A stretch of 64,000 bases of DNA from Gemmata massiliana (GTDB lineage: Bacteria; Planctomycetota; Planctomycetia; Gemmatales; Gemmataceae): NCBI RefSeq assembly GCF_901538265.1, contig NZ_LR593886.1, forward strand, positions 8,701,738 through 8,765,737. The letters are read 5' to 3'. The position numbers and the translations under genes are program-made. The notes under the pieces are model-generated. The model was not told the origin of the DNA, ran no database searches, and was given only the letters and a program-made list of their open reading frames with translations. Below, in pieces: positions 51,101 through 59,492 of this stretch (the first letter of the stretch is position 1; each line of letters begins with the position of its first letter).

Positions 51101-51546
51101 GGACGATCGATGTGCCTACCGGTCGCATGTACAACCTGCCGGTGCTCCTCGATCTGATGAAGGTGTTCCGCGGGTCGGTGCCGGACAAGACGGCGTTCGA
51201 GCAGGCCCACGTCGCGTTCCGCGTGCGCGGCGACCGGATCAAGGTCGACCAGCTCGACCTGATCGGTAAGGCCATCTGCCTCGGCGGGTCGGGCGAACTC
51301 GACAGCAGCGGGGACTACGTGAAATTCGAGTTCTACATGGTCTGGTCGCAACTGCTGAAACAGATGATTAACACGCCGGTGGGCGACCTGAACAAGTTCC
51401 TCAGTAAGAACCTGTTTACGATCAAGATGTCGCGCGAGAACGGCGAACTGAAGTACCGCCCGGAACCGGTTCCGCTCGTGACGGAACCGACAAAGGCCGT
51501 GCTCGATCGACTGAAGCGCGGGGCCGGGTGGTTAACGGGCAAATAG
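48145..51546 (+). CDS. AsmA/TamB-like giant inner-membrane-anchored protein
   Basis: A 1133-residue protein with one N-terminal membrane helix (about 8-27, LIRGLILAGIAALVALGWLA) and a very long beta-strand-rich body. The opening EKVVATLAEQFEDVDVHVGSARMRILGGIAVSDLRL is the typical AsmA/DUF748 N-terminal pattern, and the C-terminal part (about 990-1100: IDVPTGRMYNLPVLLDLMKV, AHVAFRVRGDRIKVDQLDLI) matches the AsmA_2 C-terminal region. Such proteins form hydrophobic grooves that carry phospholipids across the periplasm to the outer membrane. It is followed after 76 bp by an LptF/LptG-type permease, which supports an envelope lipid-transport role (inference). Confidence 0.72.
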   Translation: MRVRSWLIRGLILAGIAALVALGWLANSWVSPERVREKVVATLAEQFEDVDVHVGSARMRILGGIAVSDLRLTRRSDPPGQPFLVVPNAILFHDKEQLNRGRLVIRKVQLDNPTIRVERSADGKWNVAEILKPGPADRPVPTFTVQGATAVVIDHSTVGFPPTTFTDVQGTFLNDPLPALTVQATGTAKQYGPVSIRGRLNRINNHLALSVELAEFPVGAAAVSTAQRFAPEVAPHLAKLSAVANVKADLNFAPESIPQWRHDVRFDVKGARFEHPDLPWPIEKIIATVRSVDGRVKVENATAEVGPAKLNVSLETRADAPPPPGPGAPPTDDPMRRFEEQLLRLDVTVAGVPLNDALFNRLPESLKKGRRMFSPTGQVDAGYKFVREGTGWKRELEIRPKQAGMTYEKFRYPVTEVGGQIKRTTTHTGAETTLIDLNGTAAGQSISVRGQINGTGPDPEINLRVAGTNVPIDDKLFDALPPKYAAIVRDFRATGRGDFVAKIAQRAGVNMTENEFSIDVKDGKLNYTAFPYPLEKLKGRLVIHSNATETDRPLRPGEQLRPLPDNDEVIFDEFTAVHAGALVRMHGSRRPIPNTRDHKLVIHVGGTKVPLDKDLRTALGTVKADTVWTTFAPTGHMTFAAIVDVLDRGPTAARPDFDPPLDPATDVKVTFEFSGPTVTPKFFPYELTELAGWLEYKNNRVDLARMSANHGPSRMKLDAGEIRLYPDGAAWANLGGIELKPCIVDETLKKALPGRLGPALDEIQLKGNTELLIKHLVVSAPPDSQPPGALPPGLLPNVNSATNSSLKIGPSLSPGPPPDPIVYWNAELKLLGASLDTGVTWQDAFGSITCRGRYEGTHLGALDGTVWLDRALVARVPVAEARCKMTAEAQKPDPARLGQYLPTTLQFLNVSSDLFSGKLIGEAAVVLTEPTNYKVWLVATDVNLEKAARHYNLGSDADLKGIAQARLLLGNKLDPKTGRQIVDGEGTIDVPTGRMYNLPVLLDLMKVFRGSVPDKTAFEQAHVAFRVRGDRIKVDQLDLIGKAICLGGSGELDSSGDYVKFEFYMVWSQLLKQMINTPVGDLNKFLSKNLFTIKMSRENGELKYRPEPVPLVTEPTKAVLDRLKRGAGWLTGK

Positions 51547-51622
51547 TTCGGGAAGAGGGTACGAATGCGGTGCGAGCGGCGATTTCGCTCCCCGCACTTT
51601 CAGTCACAGGCGAGGAGGCGGT

Positions 51623-52840
51623 GTGTTAGGCAGTACCCTGAACCGGATGATCTTCTGGGAACTGGTGCGGGTGTTCCTGCTCTCGCTCGGCGCCCTCACC
51701 GGTTTGGTTCTGGTCGTCATGTCGATCCAACAGGCGGCGCAGCTCGGGCTGTCACTGGCCCAGTTGATCCGCTCGATCCCCCTCCTCGTGCCGAACATCC
51801 TGCCGATCGCGATCCCCGCGACGACGCTGTTCTCGGCGTGCGTGGTGTACGGGCGCCTGGCGCACGACAATGAGGTCATCGCGCTCAAGGCGGCCGGGGT
51901 CCACTTGTTCGGTATTGTGAAGCCGACCATCCTGCTCGGGGTGCTCGCCACCGGTACCACCGCGGCGCTGTACCACACCACGATCCCGCGGACCCAGCAG
52001 CTATTTTACGGGCAGATCCTCGCGGACCCCGAAGAGGTTCTCTACAACTCACTGCGCCGGGACCGGCGCCTCGTACACCCGAGCCTCCCATATGTGCTGT
52101 TCGTGCGCGACGTACAGGGCAGGCGCCTCATCGACGCGGTCATCAAGCGGCGCGTGAAAGACCCGAAGCCCGGGACCGAACCGTATGACTTCGTGGCCCG
52201 GATGCACGAGGCCCAACTTCACGTGGACATGGACAGCGGTACGATGTCGATCGTGCCGGACCGGTTCGTTCTCGACGGGAAGAACGCGAACGGGAGCAGC
52301 GCGAGCACCGAATTCAAGATGGACCTGCCCGATTCGGTGAGCGGAAAGGACGCCCGGTTGCGCATTAGCGCGCTGACGTGGGACGAACTCCCCGACCGGA
52401 CCGCGGCGACTCGCGCGGAACGGGACGAACTTATAAAGCAGCGGGACGCGTACCAGGCCGAAGTCGAAAAATCTTACGACATCAAAGTCCGCACGCAGGG
52501 GATGGACGAACTGAAGGGGCTCAAGTTCGGCATCGACGCGAAGACGCGGCAAGTTCGGAACCTGGAAGCGGAAGTACACGCCCGACCCGCACTGGCGGTG
52601 AGCTGCATCGTGTTCGCGCTCATCGGCTGCCCGGTCGGTATCTGGGCGAACCGGGCCGACTACCTCAGCACGTTTGTCGTCTGTTTCATCCCCACGCTGC
52701 TCGTGTACTACCCGCTGCTCCTGGCCGGGTCCGATGTGGGCAAGGCGGGGAAAGTACCGCTCTGGCTCGGGTGCTGGGCCGCCGATATCGTGATGGGTAC
52801 CGTCGGCGTGTTGCTGATGTGGCGGCTACTGAGGCGGTAG
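51623..52840 (+). CDS. LptF/LptG-family (YjgP/YjgQ) permease
   Basis: A 405-residue permease from GTG 51623 after AGGAGG. Three N-terminal helices (ELVRVFLLSLGALTGLVLVVMS; SIPLLVPNILPIAIPATTLFSACVVYGRL; VKPTILLGVLATGTTAALY) and three C-terminal ones (SCIVFALIGCPVGIWANRADYL; TFVVCFIPTLLVYYPLLLAG; WAADIVMGTVGVLLMWRLL) flank a periplasmic beta-jellyroll (about 125-320). The DNEVIALKAAGV coupling helix is diagnostic. In Proteobacteria these move LPS with LptB; planctomycetes with or without LPS carry relatives. The cognate ATPase is not adjacent. Confidence 0.88.
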   Translation: MLGSTLNRMIFWELVRVFLLSLGALTGLVLVVMSIQQAAQLGLSLAQLIRSIPLLVPNILPIAIPATTLFSACVVYGRLAHDNEVIALKAAGVHLFGIVKPTILLGVLATGTTAALYHTTIPRTQQLFYGQILADPEEVLYNSLRRDRRLVHPSLPYVLFVRDVQGRRLIDAVIKRRVKDPKPGTEPYDFVARMHEAQLHVDMDSGTMSIVPDRFVLDGKNANGSSASTEFKMDLPDSVSGKDARLRISALTWDELPDRTAATRAERDELIKQRDAYQAEVEKSYDIKVRTQGMDELKGLKFGIDAKTRQVRNLEAEVHARPALAVSCIVFALIGCPVGIWANRADYLSTFVVCFIPTLLVYYPLLLAGSDVGKAGKVPLWLGCWAADIVMGTVGVLLMWRLLRR

Positions 52841-52841
52841 C

Positions 52842-52926
52842 TTCAGAGTTCCAAGTTCCAACAGTTTCAGACTTCCAAGTTGAAACCAAAACAGTGCTCT
52901 TAACTTGGAACTGTTGGAACTCTGAA
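52842..52926. repeat. Nested inverted repeat with CTTGGAAC units
   Basis: Outer 13-bp arms TTCAGAGTTCCAA (52842-52854) and TTGGAACTCTGAA (52914-52926) are perfect, and an inner 9-bp pair TTCCAAGTT / AACTTGGAA (52873-52881 / 52902-52910) is nested inside. The units TTCCAAGTT and CTTGGAAC recur beyond the arms. It lies between the convergent permease and FKBP genes and may serve as a terminator for both. Confidence 0.75.
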
Positions 52927-52943
52927 ACTTGGAACTACCAAGT

Positions 52944-53318
52944 TTATTTCGACGAGATCAGTTCGACCTCAAAGATGAGCACGGCGTTCGGCGGGATGTC
53001 GCGCCCGGCGCCAGTGGCACCGTAGCCGAGTACAGCGGGGATCTTGAGCCGGCGGGTGCCGCCCGGCTTCATACCCGGGATACCTTCCTGCCAACCCTTG
53101 ATGACCTGGTTGAGCGAGAACGAGATCGTCTGCCCGCGGGCCACGCTGCTGTCGAACATTTTGCCGTTCGTGAGCCAACCAGTGTAGTGAACGGTAACGG
53201 TGGCGCCGGGCTTCACCGCGTCGCCTTCACCCACCGTCGAGTCCCAAATTTCCAGTCCGGACGCTTGCTTCGTCCACTCGGCGGCGTCCACGGCGGGCAT
53301 CGGGGGTACTTGCGGCAT
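52944..53318 (-). CDS. FKBP-type peptidyl-prolyl cis-trans isomerase
   Basis: A 124-residue FKBP. Motifs GATVTVHYTGWLTNGKMFDSS, VIKGWQEGIPGMKPGGTRRL, IPAVLGYGATGAGRDIPPNA and LIFEVELIS match the single-domain FKBP fold; the active-site Tyr, Phe, Asp, Trp positions are present. No signal peptide, so it should act in the cytoplasm as a folding catalyst. Gap to Mfd is about 155 bp. Confidence 0.95.
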   Translation of the reverse strand: MPQVPPMPAVDAAEWTKQASGLEIWDSTVGEGDAVKPGATVTVHYTGWLTNGKMFDSSVARGQTISFSLNQVIKGWQEGIPGMKPGGTRRLKIPAVLGYGATGAGRDIPPNAVLIFEVELISSK

Positions 53319-53474
53319 CGCTGTGTCTCCTGGGAGGGCGCGGAGGTTCCGCGCAACGGGCGGGAGATAACTTACGCGATCCGGTCACTCCGACGAGGGC
53401 TTGGTCGCGCTTAGTCCGTTTCCGTGAAGCACTTCCGCGGTACCCTGCCGACGGTGCGACCGACGAGATCGGAG

Positions 53475-56400
53475 TTATTTTCCCGCATTTTGAGCCGGCT
53501 TCAGCACACCAAGTAACAGCTTGTACAATCCCTCCGGATTGTCCTCTTCGTTCTTCAGACGCAGGTAGATACTCTTCTCGTCCACGATCTTGAGCCGCCC
53601 CTTGCTGGCGGCGACGAGTTGCTTGGCGCGGTCCGGGTTGCGGTAGGTGAACACGAGATTGTGATCGTGGCGGTGAACGCTCGCGACCTGCCACTTCACG
53701 CACAGGAGCCGGATTTCCGTCGTGCGCAGCAGCCACTCGACCGGGTCCGGGTGCGGGCCGTAGCGGTCCCGGAGTTCCTGCCGGAAGTCGGCGAGCTTCG
53801 CCGGGTCGCGGAGCCGCGCGAGCCGGCGGTACACTTCGATGCGCAACTTCTGCCCCGGCACGTAGTCGCGCGGCAAGTATGCGGGCCAGGGCAGATCGAC
53901 CGTGACTTCTACCGACACCTTCGGCGCCTGCTGCTTCAGCGCCCGCACCGCGTTCTCGAGGAGCTGGCAGTACAGTTCGTAGCCGATGGCCGCGATGTGC
54001 CCGCTCTGCTCTGCGCCCAGAATGTTCCCGGCGCCGGGGATCTCCAGATCGCGCATCGCGATCTTGACCCCGGCGCCCAGTTCGGTGACCTCCTCGATCG
54101 CCTTCAACCGCCGCTGTGCGGTGGGGTTCAGCAGCTTCAGCGGGTTCACAATGAAGTACGCATACGAACGGTGCTTCGACCGCCCGACGCGACCGCGCAA
54201 CTGGTGCAGGTCTGCCAACCCGTAGGTGTCCGCGTCGTTGATGAAGATGGTGTTCGCGTTCGGAATGTCGAGGCCGCTTTCGATGATCGTGGTCGCGACC
54301 AGGATGTCCGCGTCTTTGCGCACGAAGCCCACCATCGCTTTTTCGAGATCGTGCGCGTCCATCTGCCCGTGCCCGACCGTCACCTTCGCTTCCGGCACGA
54401 GAATCCGGACCTTCGTCGCGATGTCGAAAATGTCCTGCACGCGGTTGTGGACGAAGTACACCTGCCCGCCGCGGTTCATTTCGCGCAAGATTGCATTGCG
54501 AATGAGTTTGTCGTCCCAGCGCGTGATGTGCGTTTCTACCGGTTGGCGGTCCGCGGGTGGCGTCTCCAGATTGCTGATTTCGCGGATACCGAGCAGCGAG
54601 GCGTGCAGCGTGCGCGGAATGGGAGTCGCGGTCATTGTGAGCACGTCCACCATCGCGCGCAGGTGTTTGAGCCGCTCTTTGTGCTCGACGCCGAACCGCT
54701 GCTCCTCGTCGATCACCACGAGGCCCAGGTCTTTGAATTTCACGTCTTTCGAGAGCAAACGGTGCGTGCCGACGATCACGTCCACCTCACCCGTTGCGAG
54801 CTTCTTCAGCGTCTCCTTCTGTTTGGCCCCGCCCCGAAAGCGGTTCACCACATCGACCACGAACGGGTACTCGGCGTACCGCTGCGTGAACGTGCGGTAG
54901 TGCTGCTCCGCGAGCACCGTCGTGGGCACGAGGATCGCGACCTGTTTGCCGCTATCGACCGCCTTGAACGCGGACCGGATCGCGACTTCGGTTTTGCCGT
55001 AGCCGACGTCGCCACAAATGAGACGGTCCATTGGCTTTGATTTTTCCAGGTCGCCTTTCACTTCGACGATCGCGGAAAGTTGGTCCGGAGTTTCCTGGTA
55101 CGGGAACGCGGCCTCGAACTCTTTCTGCCAGTCGGAGTCGGGCGGGAACTGGTGCCCCGGAACGGCCTGTCGCACGGCTTGGATGTTAATCATCTCGGCC
55201 GCCATGTCGCGCACGGCCTCGGCCACTTTTTCCTTCTTGCGCCCCCAAGACGTACCGCCGGGCTTGCTCAGCGCCGGTTCCGTCTGCGACCCGCCCACGT
55301 ACTTCTGCACGAGGTCGATGCGCGTGGCCGGGACGTAGAGAAACATCCCGTCGCGGAACTCGAGCACGAGGTGCTCTTCCGTCGCGGGGCCTGCGGTTCG
55401 GGACTCGGCCTTTCGGGACGAACTCGGCTCGGTACTCTCTTCACCGAACTCCGCGTCCTGCCCCCGGGCCTTTTCGAGCATGTGCATCCCGCGGAACCGG
55501 GCGATTCCGTGGGCGACGTGGACGACGTAGTCTCCGTCGTTGAGGTCGAGGAACGAGTCGATCGCGCGCGACTCGATTTGTCGGCTGGACCGCGTTTGCG
55601 CCTTCACACCGGGCGGCAGCAGATCCTTGTGAAAGATCTCGTGACTACCGAGAACGATCGTCCCGCTCTCGACCAGACGGAACCCGCCGCGGACGTGCCC
55701 CGTCACGAGTTGGAGCCGGTGCGACTCCGCGAGCTTACCCGCCTTCAATACCTCCGTGAGCCGGTGAACCTCCGCTTCGCTCTGGCACGCGATCAGTACG
55801 CGCGCGGAGGAACTGTGTGCGATCGAATCGAGTTCGTCGCGCACGCGGTGAACGCTCCCGCTGAACCGATTCACTGACTCGACGCGGAGGTGAACCGACG
55901 CCTCCACACTGGGCCGTGGCAACGCGGAGAGCACCACGCTGGGGCGCTTCATCAGGTGCGCGAACGCCTGTTCCGGCGAGTGCAGCCCCTCCGTGGTCGC
56001 GACGCGCTCGTAGAAGTGCTTGGCCTGTTCCTTCAGCTCGCGCGGCTCGACGAGCACGACCCACGAATCGGGCGGCAGGTAATCCGCGATGTGCCCCCGC
56101 GGGCGAGCTGGGGCGATTCCCCCGAGCCCCCTCTTGGGGGGCGAATTGTTTGATTCTGTTTCTGCACTGACAGACGGTTCGACGATCTCGACGCCCAGCA
56201 ACACGACGCTGTTCTTCTTCTCCAGGCTGCGCTGTGAGCCGGCCGCGAAGCTGCGGATCGACTCCACTTCGTCGCCGAAGAACTCGAACCGGTACGGGTC
56301 CGGCGCGTCCGGAGGGAAAATGTCGCAGATGCCCCCGCGCCGGCTGAACTCGCCCGGGTACTCGACCGCGTCCACGCGCTTGTAGCCGTTCGTAACCAGC

Positions 56401-56903
56401 CACTCGGCCAGTTCACTCGGGTCCACGATCTCGTTCGCGCTGATCGTGCGCCCTCGAGCGGCCAGGTCCGCGCGCTCCGGCACCGGCTGACACACCGACG
56501 CGACGCCGCACACGACGATCTTGGGCGCGCCCGAAGTGAGTTGCTGAAGTAACCGCAGTCGGGACGTCGTGATCGGGTCGAGCTTCCCCTTATTGGAAGT
56601 CACTGGCCACGATTCCCACGCCTCAAACAACGCGGGGCGCGTGCCCGTAAACGACGCGATATCTTCCTGCCACGGCTCGACATCGGTGGGATTGGGAACG
56701 ACCACGAGCAACGTACCGGGCGTTTCGGCCGCGAGGGTCGCTGCGGCTAGAGCCGCGGACGATCCCCACGCGCCGTCTACGGTTCCGCTCCGCCCGGAGA
56801 GGAGCGCAGCGCGCAATTCGGCCCAGCCTTCTGTCGTTTCCAAGAGGCTGGGAAGGGCGCGTAAACCGGCATCCGCCGGCGCTGCGACAGCGGCCGTCGT
56901 CAT
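53475..56903 (-). CDS. mfd: Transcription-repair coupling factor Mfd
   Basis: A 1142-residue protein, full length for Mfd, starting at ATG 56903 after AAGGAG. The order is UvrB-like D1/D2, a RID/CarD-like RNA-polymerase-binding domain (LNDGDYVVHVAHGIARFRGM, about 475), and the RecG-like translocase with Walker A GDVGYGKTEVAIR, DEEQ box VVIDEEQRFGV and motif VI (QLRGRVGRSKHRSYAYF), then the TRCF D7 domain. It removes stalled RNA polymerase and recruits UvrA. Two low-complexity stretches interrupt it: about 248-268 (NNSPPKRGLGGIAPARPRG), encoded by a short hairpin, and about 490-515 (GEESTEPSSSRKAESRTAG). Confidence 0.96.
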   Translation of the reverse strand: MTTAAVAAPADAGLRALPSLLETTEGWAELRAALLSGRSGTVDGAWGSSAALAAATLAAETPGTLLVVVPNPTDVEPWQEDIASFTGTRPALFEAWESWPVTSNKGKLDPITTSRLRLLQQLTSGAPKIVVCGVASVCQPVPERADLAARGRTISANEIVDPSELAEWLVTNGYKRVDAVEYPGEFSRRGGICDIFPPDAPDPYRFEFFGDEVESIRSFAAGSQRSLEKKNSVVLLGVEIVEPSVSAETESNNSPPKRGLGGIAPARPRGHIADYLPPDSWVVLVEPRELKEQAKHFYERVATTEGLHSPEQAFAHLMKRPSVVLSALPRPSVEASVHLRVESVNRFSGSVHRVRDELDSIAHSSSARVLIACQSEAEVHRLTEVLKAGKLAESHRLQLVTGHVRGGFRLVESGTIVLGSHEIFHKDLLPPGVKAQTRSSRQIESRAIDSFLDLNDGDYVVHVAHGIARFRGMHMLEKARGQDAEFGEESTEPSSSRKAESRTAGPATEEHLVLEFRDGMFLYVPATRIDLVQKYVGGSQTEPALSKPGGTSWGRKKEKVAEAVRDMAAEMINIQAVRQAVPGHQFPPDSDWQKEFEAAFPYQETPDQLSAIVEVKGDLEKSKPMDRLICGDVGYGKTEVAIRSAFKAVDSGKQVAILVPTTVLAEQHYRTFTQRYAEYPFVVDVVNRFRGGAKQKETLKKLATGEVDVIVGTHRLLSKDVKFKDLGLVVIDEEQRFGVEHKERLKHLRAMVDVLTMTATPIPRTLHASLLGIREISNLETPPADRQPVETHITRWDDKLIRNAILREMNRGGQVYFVHNRVQDIFDIATKVRILVPEAKVTVGHGQMDAHDLEKAMVGFVRKDADILVATTIIESGLDIPNANTIFINDADTYGLADLHQLRGRVGRSKHRSYAYFIVNPLKLLNPTAQRRLKAIEEVTELGAGVKIAMRDLEIPGAGNILGAEQSGHIAAIGYELYCQLLENAVRALKQQAPKVSVEVTVDLPWPAYLPRDYVPGQKLRIEVYRRLARLRDPAKLADFRQELRDRYGPHPDPVEWLLRTTEIRLLCVKWQVASVHRHDHNLVFTYRNPDRAKQLVAASKGRLKIVDEKSIYLRLKNEEDNPEGLYKLLLGVLKPAQNAGK
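56117..56145. repeat. Short G/C hairpin inside mfd
   Basis: CCCCCGAGCCCCCTCTTGGG followed by GGGCGAA forms a small hairpin (stem GCCCCC / GGGGGC at 56126-56142). It encodes a low-complexity loop of Mfd between residues about 251 and 265. It resembles, but is not clearly the same as, the C-rich units at 6.3, 10.2, 23.5 and 34.9 kb. Confidence 0.45.
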
Positions 56904-57359
56904 GACATTCTCCTTCAATCACCCATCTTACCGGGAAGTTGAGGGGCGTGAACAGCCCGACACGTTAGCCAGGCTCTAACCCTCGGGCGAATAATGAGCG
57001 GCAATCTTGTGAATGGAAGCAGAGGCTTCAGCGGACGAAACGTGCCAATTCTGCCAGAGTTACATCAAACAGACCGGATAGAAATGTCGGTTAATATAGG
57101 GTTAAAGGGTTGCCAGGGGTCGATTCGGATCGCATAAAGTTCCTAATCGCTGCCAATATCCGAATAAGCCGAAAATTCGGTCCTCGGCGAATTCGTCCCC
57201 ATTCGCGTGACTTAACGCGAGCTGCGCGGCAGGAATGCCGATCTCTCAAAGCACCGAAAGGAGTTTGAGCACCTCTCCTTCTTGAACCGGCGCGTATCGC
57301 CGGCTTCAACCCACCCGCCACCACTTTGCCCCCAACCACGACACAAGGACGATGCCGCG
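56904..57359. other. Non-coding gap between mfd and an ABC ATPase gene
   Basis: About 455 bp between divergent genes, AT-richer around 56990-57150. It should hold both promoters. A small CCGGCG/CGCCGG hairpin lies near 57285-57304. I see no gene. Confidence 0.5.
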
Positions 57360-58253
57360 ATGATTCCACTTTCCCGATACTTGGGGCGCCTATTTCGGGG
57401 AGAAGCAAGTGGGGAGAGGCTCTCGCTCGTTCAAGACGCGCCTGCGGTGATCTGTCGGCGCGAACCGGCGCTCGCCGGGGCAGATCTGTTCCGCTCCTTC
57501 GGCGTTGGCGATACGCGCTCCTACGCACTCAAGGGTGTTTCCGCCGATTTCCAGCCCGGTGAACTCAATCTCCTGATGGGGCCGTCCGGTAGTGGGAAGT
57601 CCACGCTGCTCGCGGTGCTGTCGGGGTTGCTGCGCCCGGATTCGGGAACGGTCGGCGCACTCGGGCGGGACGTGTGGCGGATGGGCGAAGACGAGATGGA
57701 GCGGTTCCGCCTCCGACACTGCTCGTACATTTTCCAGGGCTACAACCTGTTCCCCGCGCTGACCGCGCGCGAACAGTTGGAGATCGTGCTGAAGTGGGGC
57801 GAGGGGTGCTCGGCGCGCGAGGCCCGGTGCCGCGCGGACCGCGTGCTCGGGCAACTCGGTTTATCGAAGAAGGCCCACCTGCGTCCCGCTGAAATGAGTG
57901 GCGGGGAGAAGCAGCGAGTCGCCATCGGTCGCGCGCTCGTGAAGAACCCGTCGTTCGTGTTCGCCGACGAACCGACCAGCGCGCTCGACTGGGAGAACGG
58001 CGAACAGGTCATTCACTTGCTCACCGAAACGGCACGCGAAAACGGCGCGATGGTGCTCGTGGTCACGCACGACCCGCGCCTCACGCCCTTCGCGGACCGC
58101 GTGTTCGAGTTGGCCGACGGGCAACTGCAATCCGAAATGGAACCCGAGTCGTTCGAGGCTGAGGCGTGCGTGTCCGGGTTACCGAGTGCCTACGAGCACA
58201 CGCCGTTAAGGAACAACTCGCTCCGCGTGCGCCTGTACGACCCGCACCGGTAA
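57360..58253 (+). CDS. Orphan ABC transporter ATPase (LolD/MacB class)
   Basis: A 297-residue ATPase from ATG 57360. Walker A GPSGSGKST, Q-loop YIFQGYNLF, signature MSGGEKQR, Walker B FVFADEP, H-loop VVTHD are intact; the order and the FQGYNLFPALT phrase place it with LolD/MacB/FtsE-type exporters. Residues 1-45 precede the domain and are not conserved. The C-terminal 45 residues (ESFEAEACVSGLPSAYEHTPLRN) extend beyond the usual end. No permease or adaptor follows; an insertion sequence begins 34 bp downstream, then a convergent gene. Confidence 0.88.
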   Translation: MIPLSRYLGRLFRGEASGERLSLVQDAPAVICRREPALAGADLFRSFGVGDTRSYALKGVSADFQPGELNLLMGPSGSGKSTLLAVLSGLLRPDSGTVGALGRDVWRMGEDEMERFRLRHCSYIFQGYNLFPALTAREQLEIVLKWGEGCSAREARCRADRVLGQLGLSKKAHLRPAEMSGGEKQRVAIGRALVKNPSFVFADEPTSALDWENGEQVIHLLTETARENGAMVLVVTHDPRLTPFADRVFELADGQLQSEMEPESFEAEACVSGLPSAYEHTPLRNNSLRVRLYDPHR

Positions 58254-58277
58254 GTTTGCCGCTAACTCCGAAACCGA

Positions 58278-58287
58278 GGGGTGACCG
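58278..58287 (+). repeat. Left 10-bp target-site duplication
   Basis: GGGGTGACCG directly precedes the left terminal repeat of the insertion sequence and recurs exactly at 59493-59502 after its right end. A 10-bp duplication fits the ISAs1 family, which makes 8-10-bp duplications. Confidence 0.88.
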
Positions 58288-59492
58288 CAGGGCGTGCGCA
58301 CTATGAACGGCTGACGGTGTAGGGTTTTATGTCTACACCGAGGGCATCTGGAGGATATCCAATGCCCCTCGCGCTGACCACGGTGTTTGCGGACCTGCCC
58401 GACCCACGGATCGAGACTGCCAACAAGTTGCACCCGCTGACGGACATCCTGGTGATCGCGACGTGCGCGGTGATCGCTGGGGCCGACGGGTGGGAGGAGA
58501 TCGCCGAGTACGGACAGAGCAAGGAGGACTTCTTTCGACGGTTCCTCGAACTGCCCAACGGGGTGCCGAGCCACGATACATTCGAGCGCGTGTTCGCCAA
58601 ACTCGATCCCGATGCGTTCGCCGACCGGTTCGGGCGCGGGATGCGCGCGTTGTGCGAATCGACGGGGTTGGTCCACATCGCGGTCGACGGGAAGAGCGCA
58701 CGGCGTTCGGCCCAAGGCACGTTCACCGGGTGCCTGCACTTGGTCAGCGCATGGGCCACCGAGAGCCGCCTGATCCTGGGCCAGCGGTCGGTGCCCGAGG
58801 GCGGGCACGAGATCACCACGGTGCCCGACCTGTTGGCCGCGCTGAACCTGAACGGCGCGGTGGTGACGCTGGACGCGGCCGGGTGTCAGAAGGCCACGGT
58901 CGAGCAGATCCGCCAGCAGGGTGGGGACTATGTGGTGTGCGTGAAGGGGAACCAGAAGGGGCTGCACGACGCCGTGGCCGACGTGTTCGACCGCGCCGGG
59001 GGCGCGGAGCTCGCGGGGTGCGACATGGCGGGCGAGGCGGGTGTGGGGCACGGGCGCGAGGAAGAGCGGTACGTGACTGTGGTCCAAGACCCCGAGGGCT
59101 TGCCGGGCGGGTGGACCGATGTCGGCGCGGTCGCACTGGTGTGTCGGGAGCGCCGGGCCAAAGGCCAGAAGAGCGAAGGCACGGGGCACTACTACATCAC
59201 CAGCTTGCGCGTGCGCGCGGCGGTGTTGGCGGGTTACATCCGGAACCATTGGGGCATCGAGAATGGGCTGCATTGGGTGTTGGACGTGGCGTTCCGTGAG
59301 GACGATAGCCGCGCCCGCACCGGACACGCGGCAGCGAATCTGGGGATGCTCCGGCGCGTGGCCGTGTCCCTGTTGACGCGCACCAAGGTCAAAGGCAGTA
59401 TCAAAACCCGGCGCATGAAGGCCGGGTGGGATGACAACTACCTACTGCAAGTTATCCAAGGAATTACAGCCTAATAAAGTGCGCACGCCCTG
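58288..59492 (+). mobile_element. Intact ISAs1-family insertion sequence (1205 bp)
   Basis: The element is bounded by perfect 15-bp terminal inverted repeats, CAGGGCGTGCGCACT at 58288-58302 and its complement at 59478-59492, and by a 10-bp target duplication. It carries one transposase gene and no passenger gene. It inserted in the short space between the 3' ends of an ABC ATPase gene and a convergent PDZ gene, disrupting neither. Perfect ends and duplication indicate a recent transposition. Confidence 0.93.
58362..59474 (+). CDS. ISAs1-family DDE transposase
   Basis: A 370-residue transposase. ATG 58362 lies 7 bases after GGAGG; the ATG at 58329 has no such site. N-terminal DDE_Tnp_1-associated part (LALTTVFADLPDPRIETANK, ILVIATCAVIAGADGWEEI), then catalytic Asp in HIAVDGKSARRS, second Asp in VVTLDAAGCQK, and Glu in the Y-x-RNHWGIENGLHWVLD motif (HWGIEN...W is the family hallmark). 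It cuts and joins the ends of its own element. The frame is complete, so the element may be active. Confidence 0.93.
   Translation: MPLALTTVFADLPDPRIETANKLHPLTDILVIATCAVIAGADGWEEIAEYGQSKEDFFRRFLELPNGVPSHDTFERVFAKLDPDAFADRFGRGMRALCESTGLVHIAVDGKSARRSAQGTFTGCLHLVSAWATESRLILGQRSVPEGGHEITTVPDLLAALNLNGAVVTLDAAGCQKATVEQIRQQGGDYVVCVKGNQKGLHDAVADVFDRAGGAELAGCDMAGEAGVGHGREEERYVTVVQDPEGLPGGWTDVGAVALVCRERRAKGQKSEGTGHYYITSLRVRAAVLAGYIRNHWGIENGLHWVLDVAFREDDSRARTGHAAANLGMLRRVAVSLLTRTKVKGSIKTRRMKAGWDDNYLLQVIQGITA

Noticed and set aside
53619-55040. Long plus-strand frame (about 473 codons) opposite mfd
   Set aside because: Antisense shadow of Mfd, whose helicase motifs are unmistakable on the other strand.
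58254-58361. The insertion sequence as an operon-breaking event for the ABC ATPase
   Set aside because: The target duplication shows that only the short convergent space was split; the next gene on the far side is on the other strand, so no permease was displaced.
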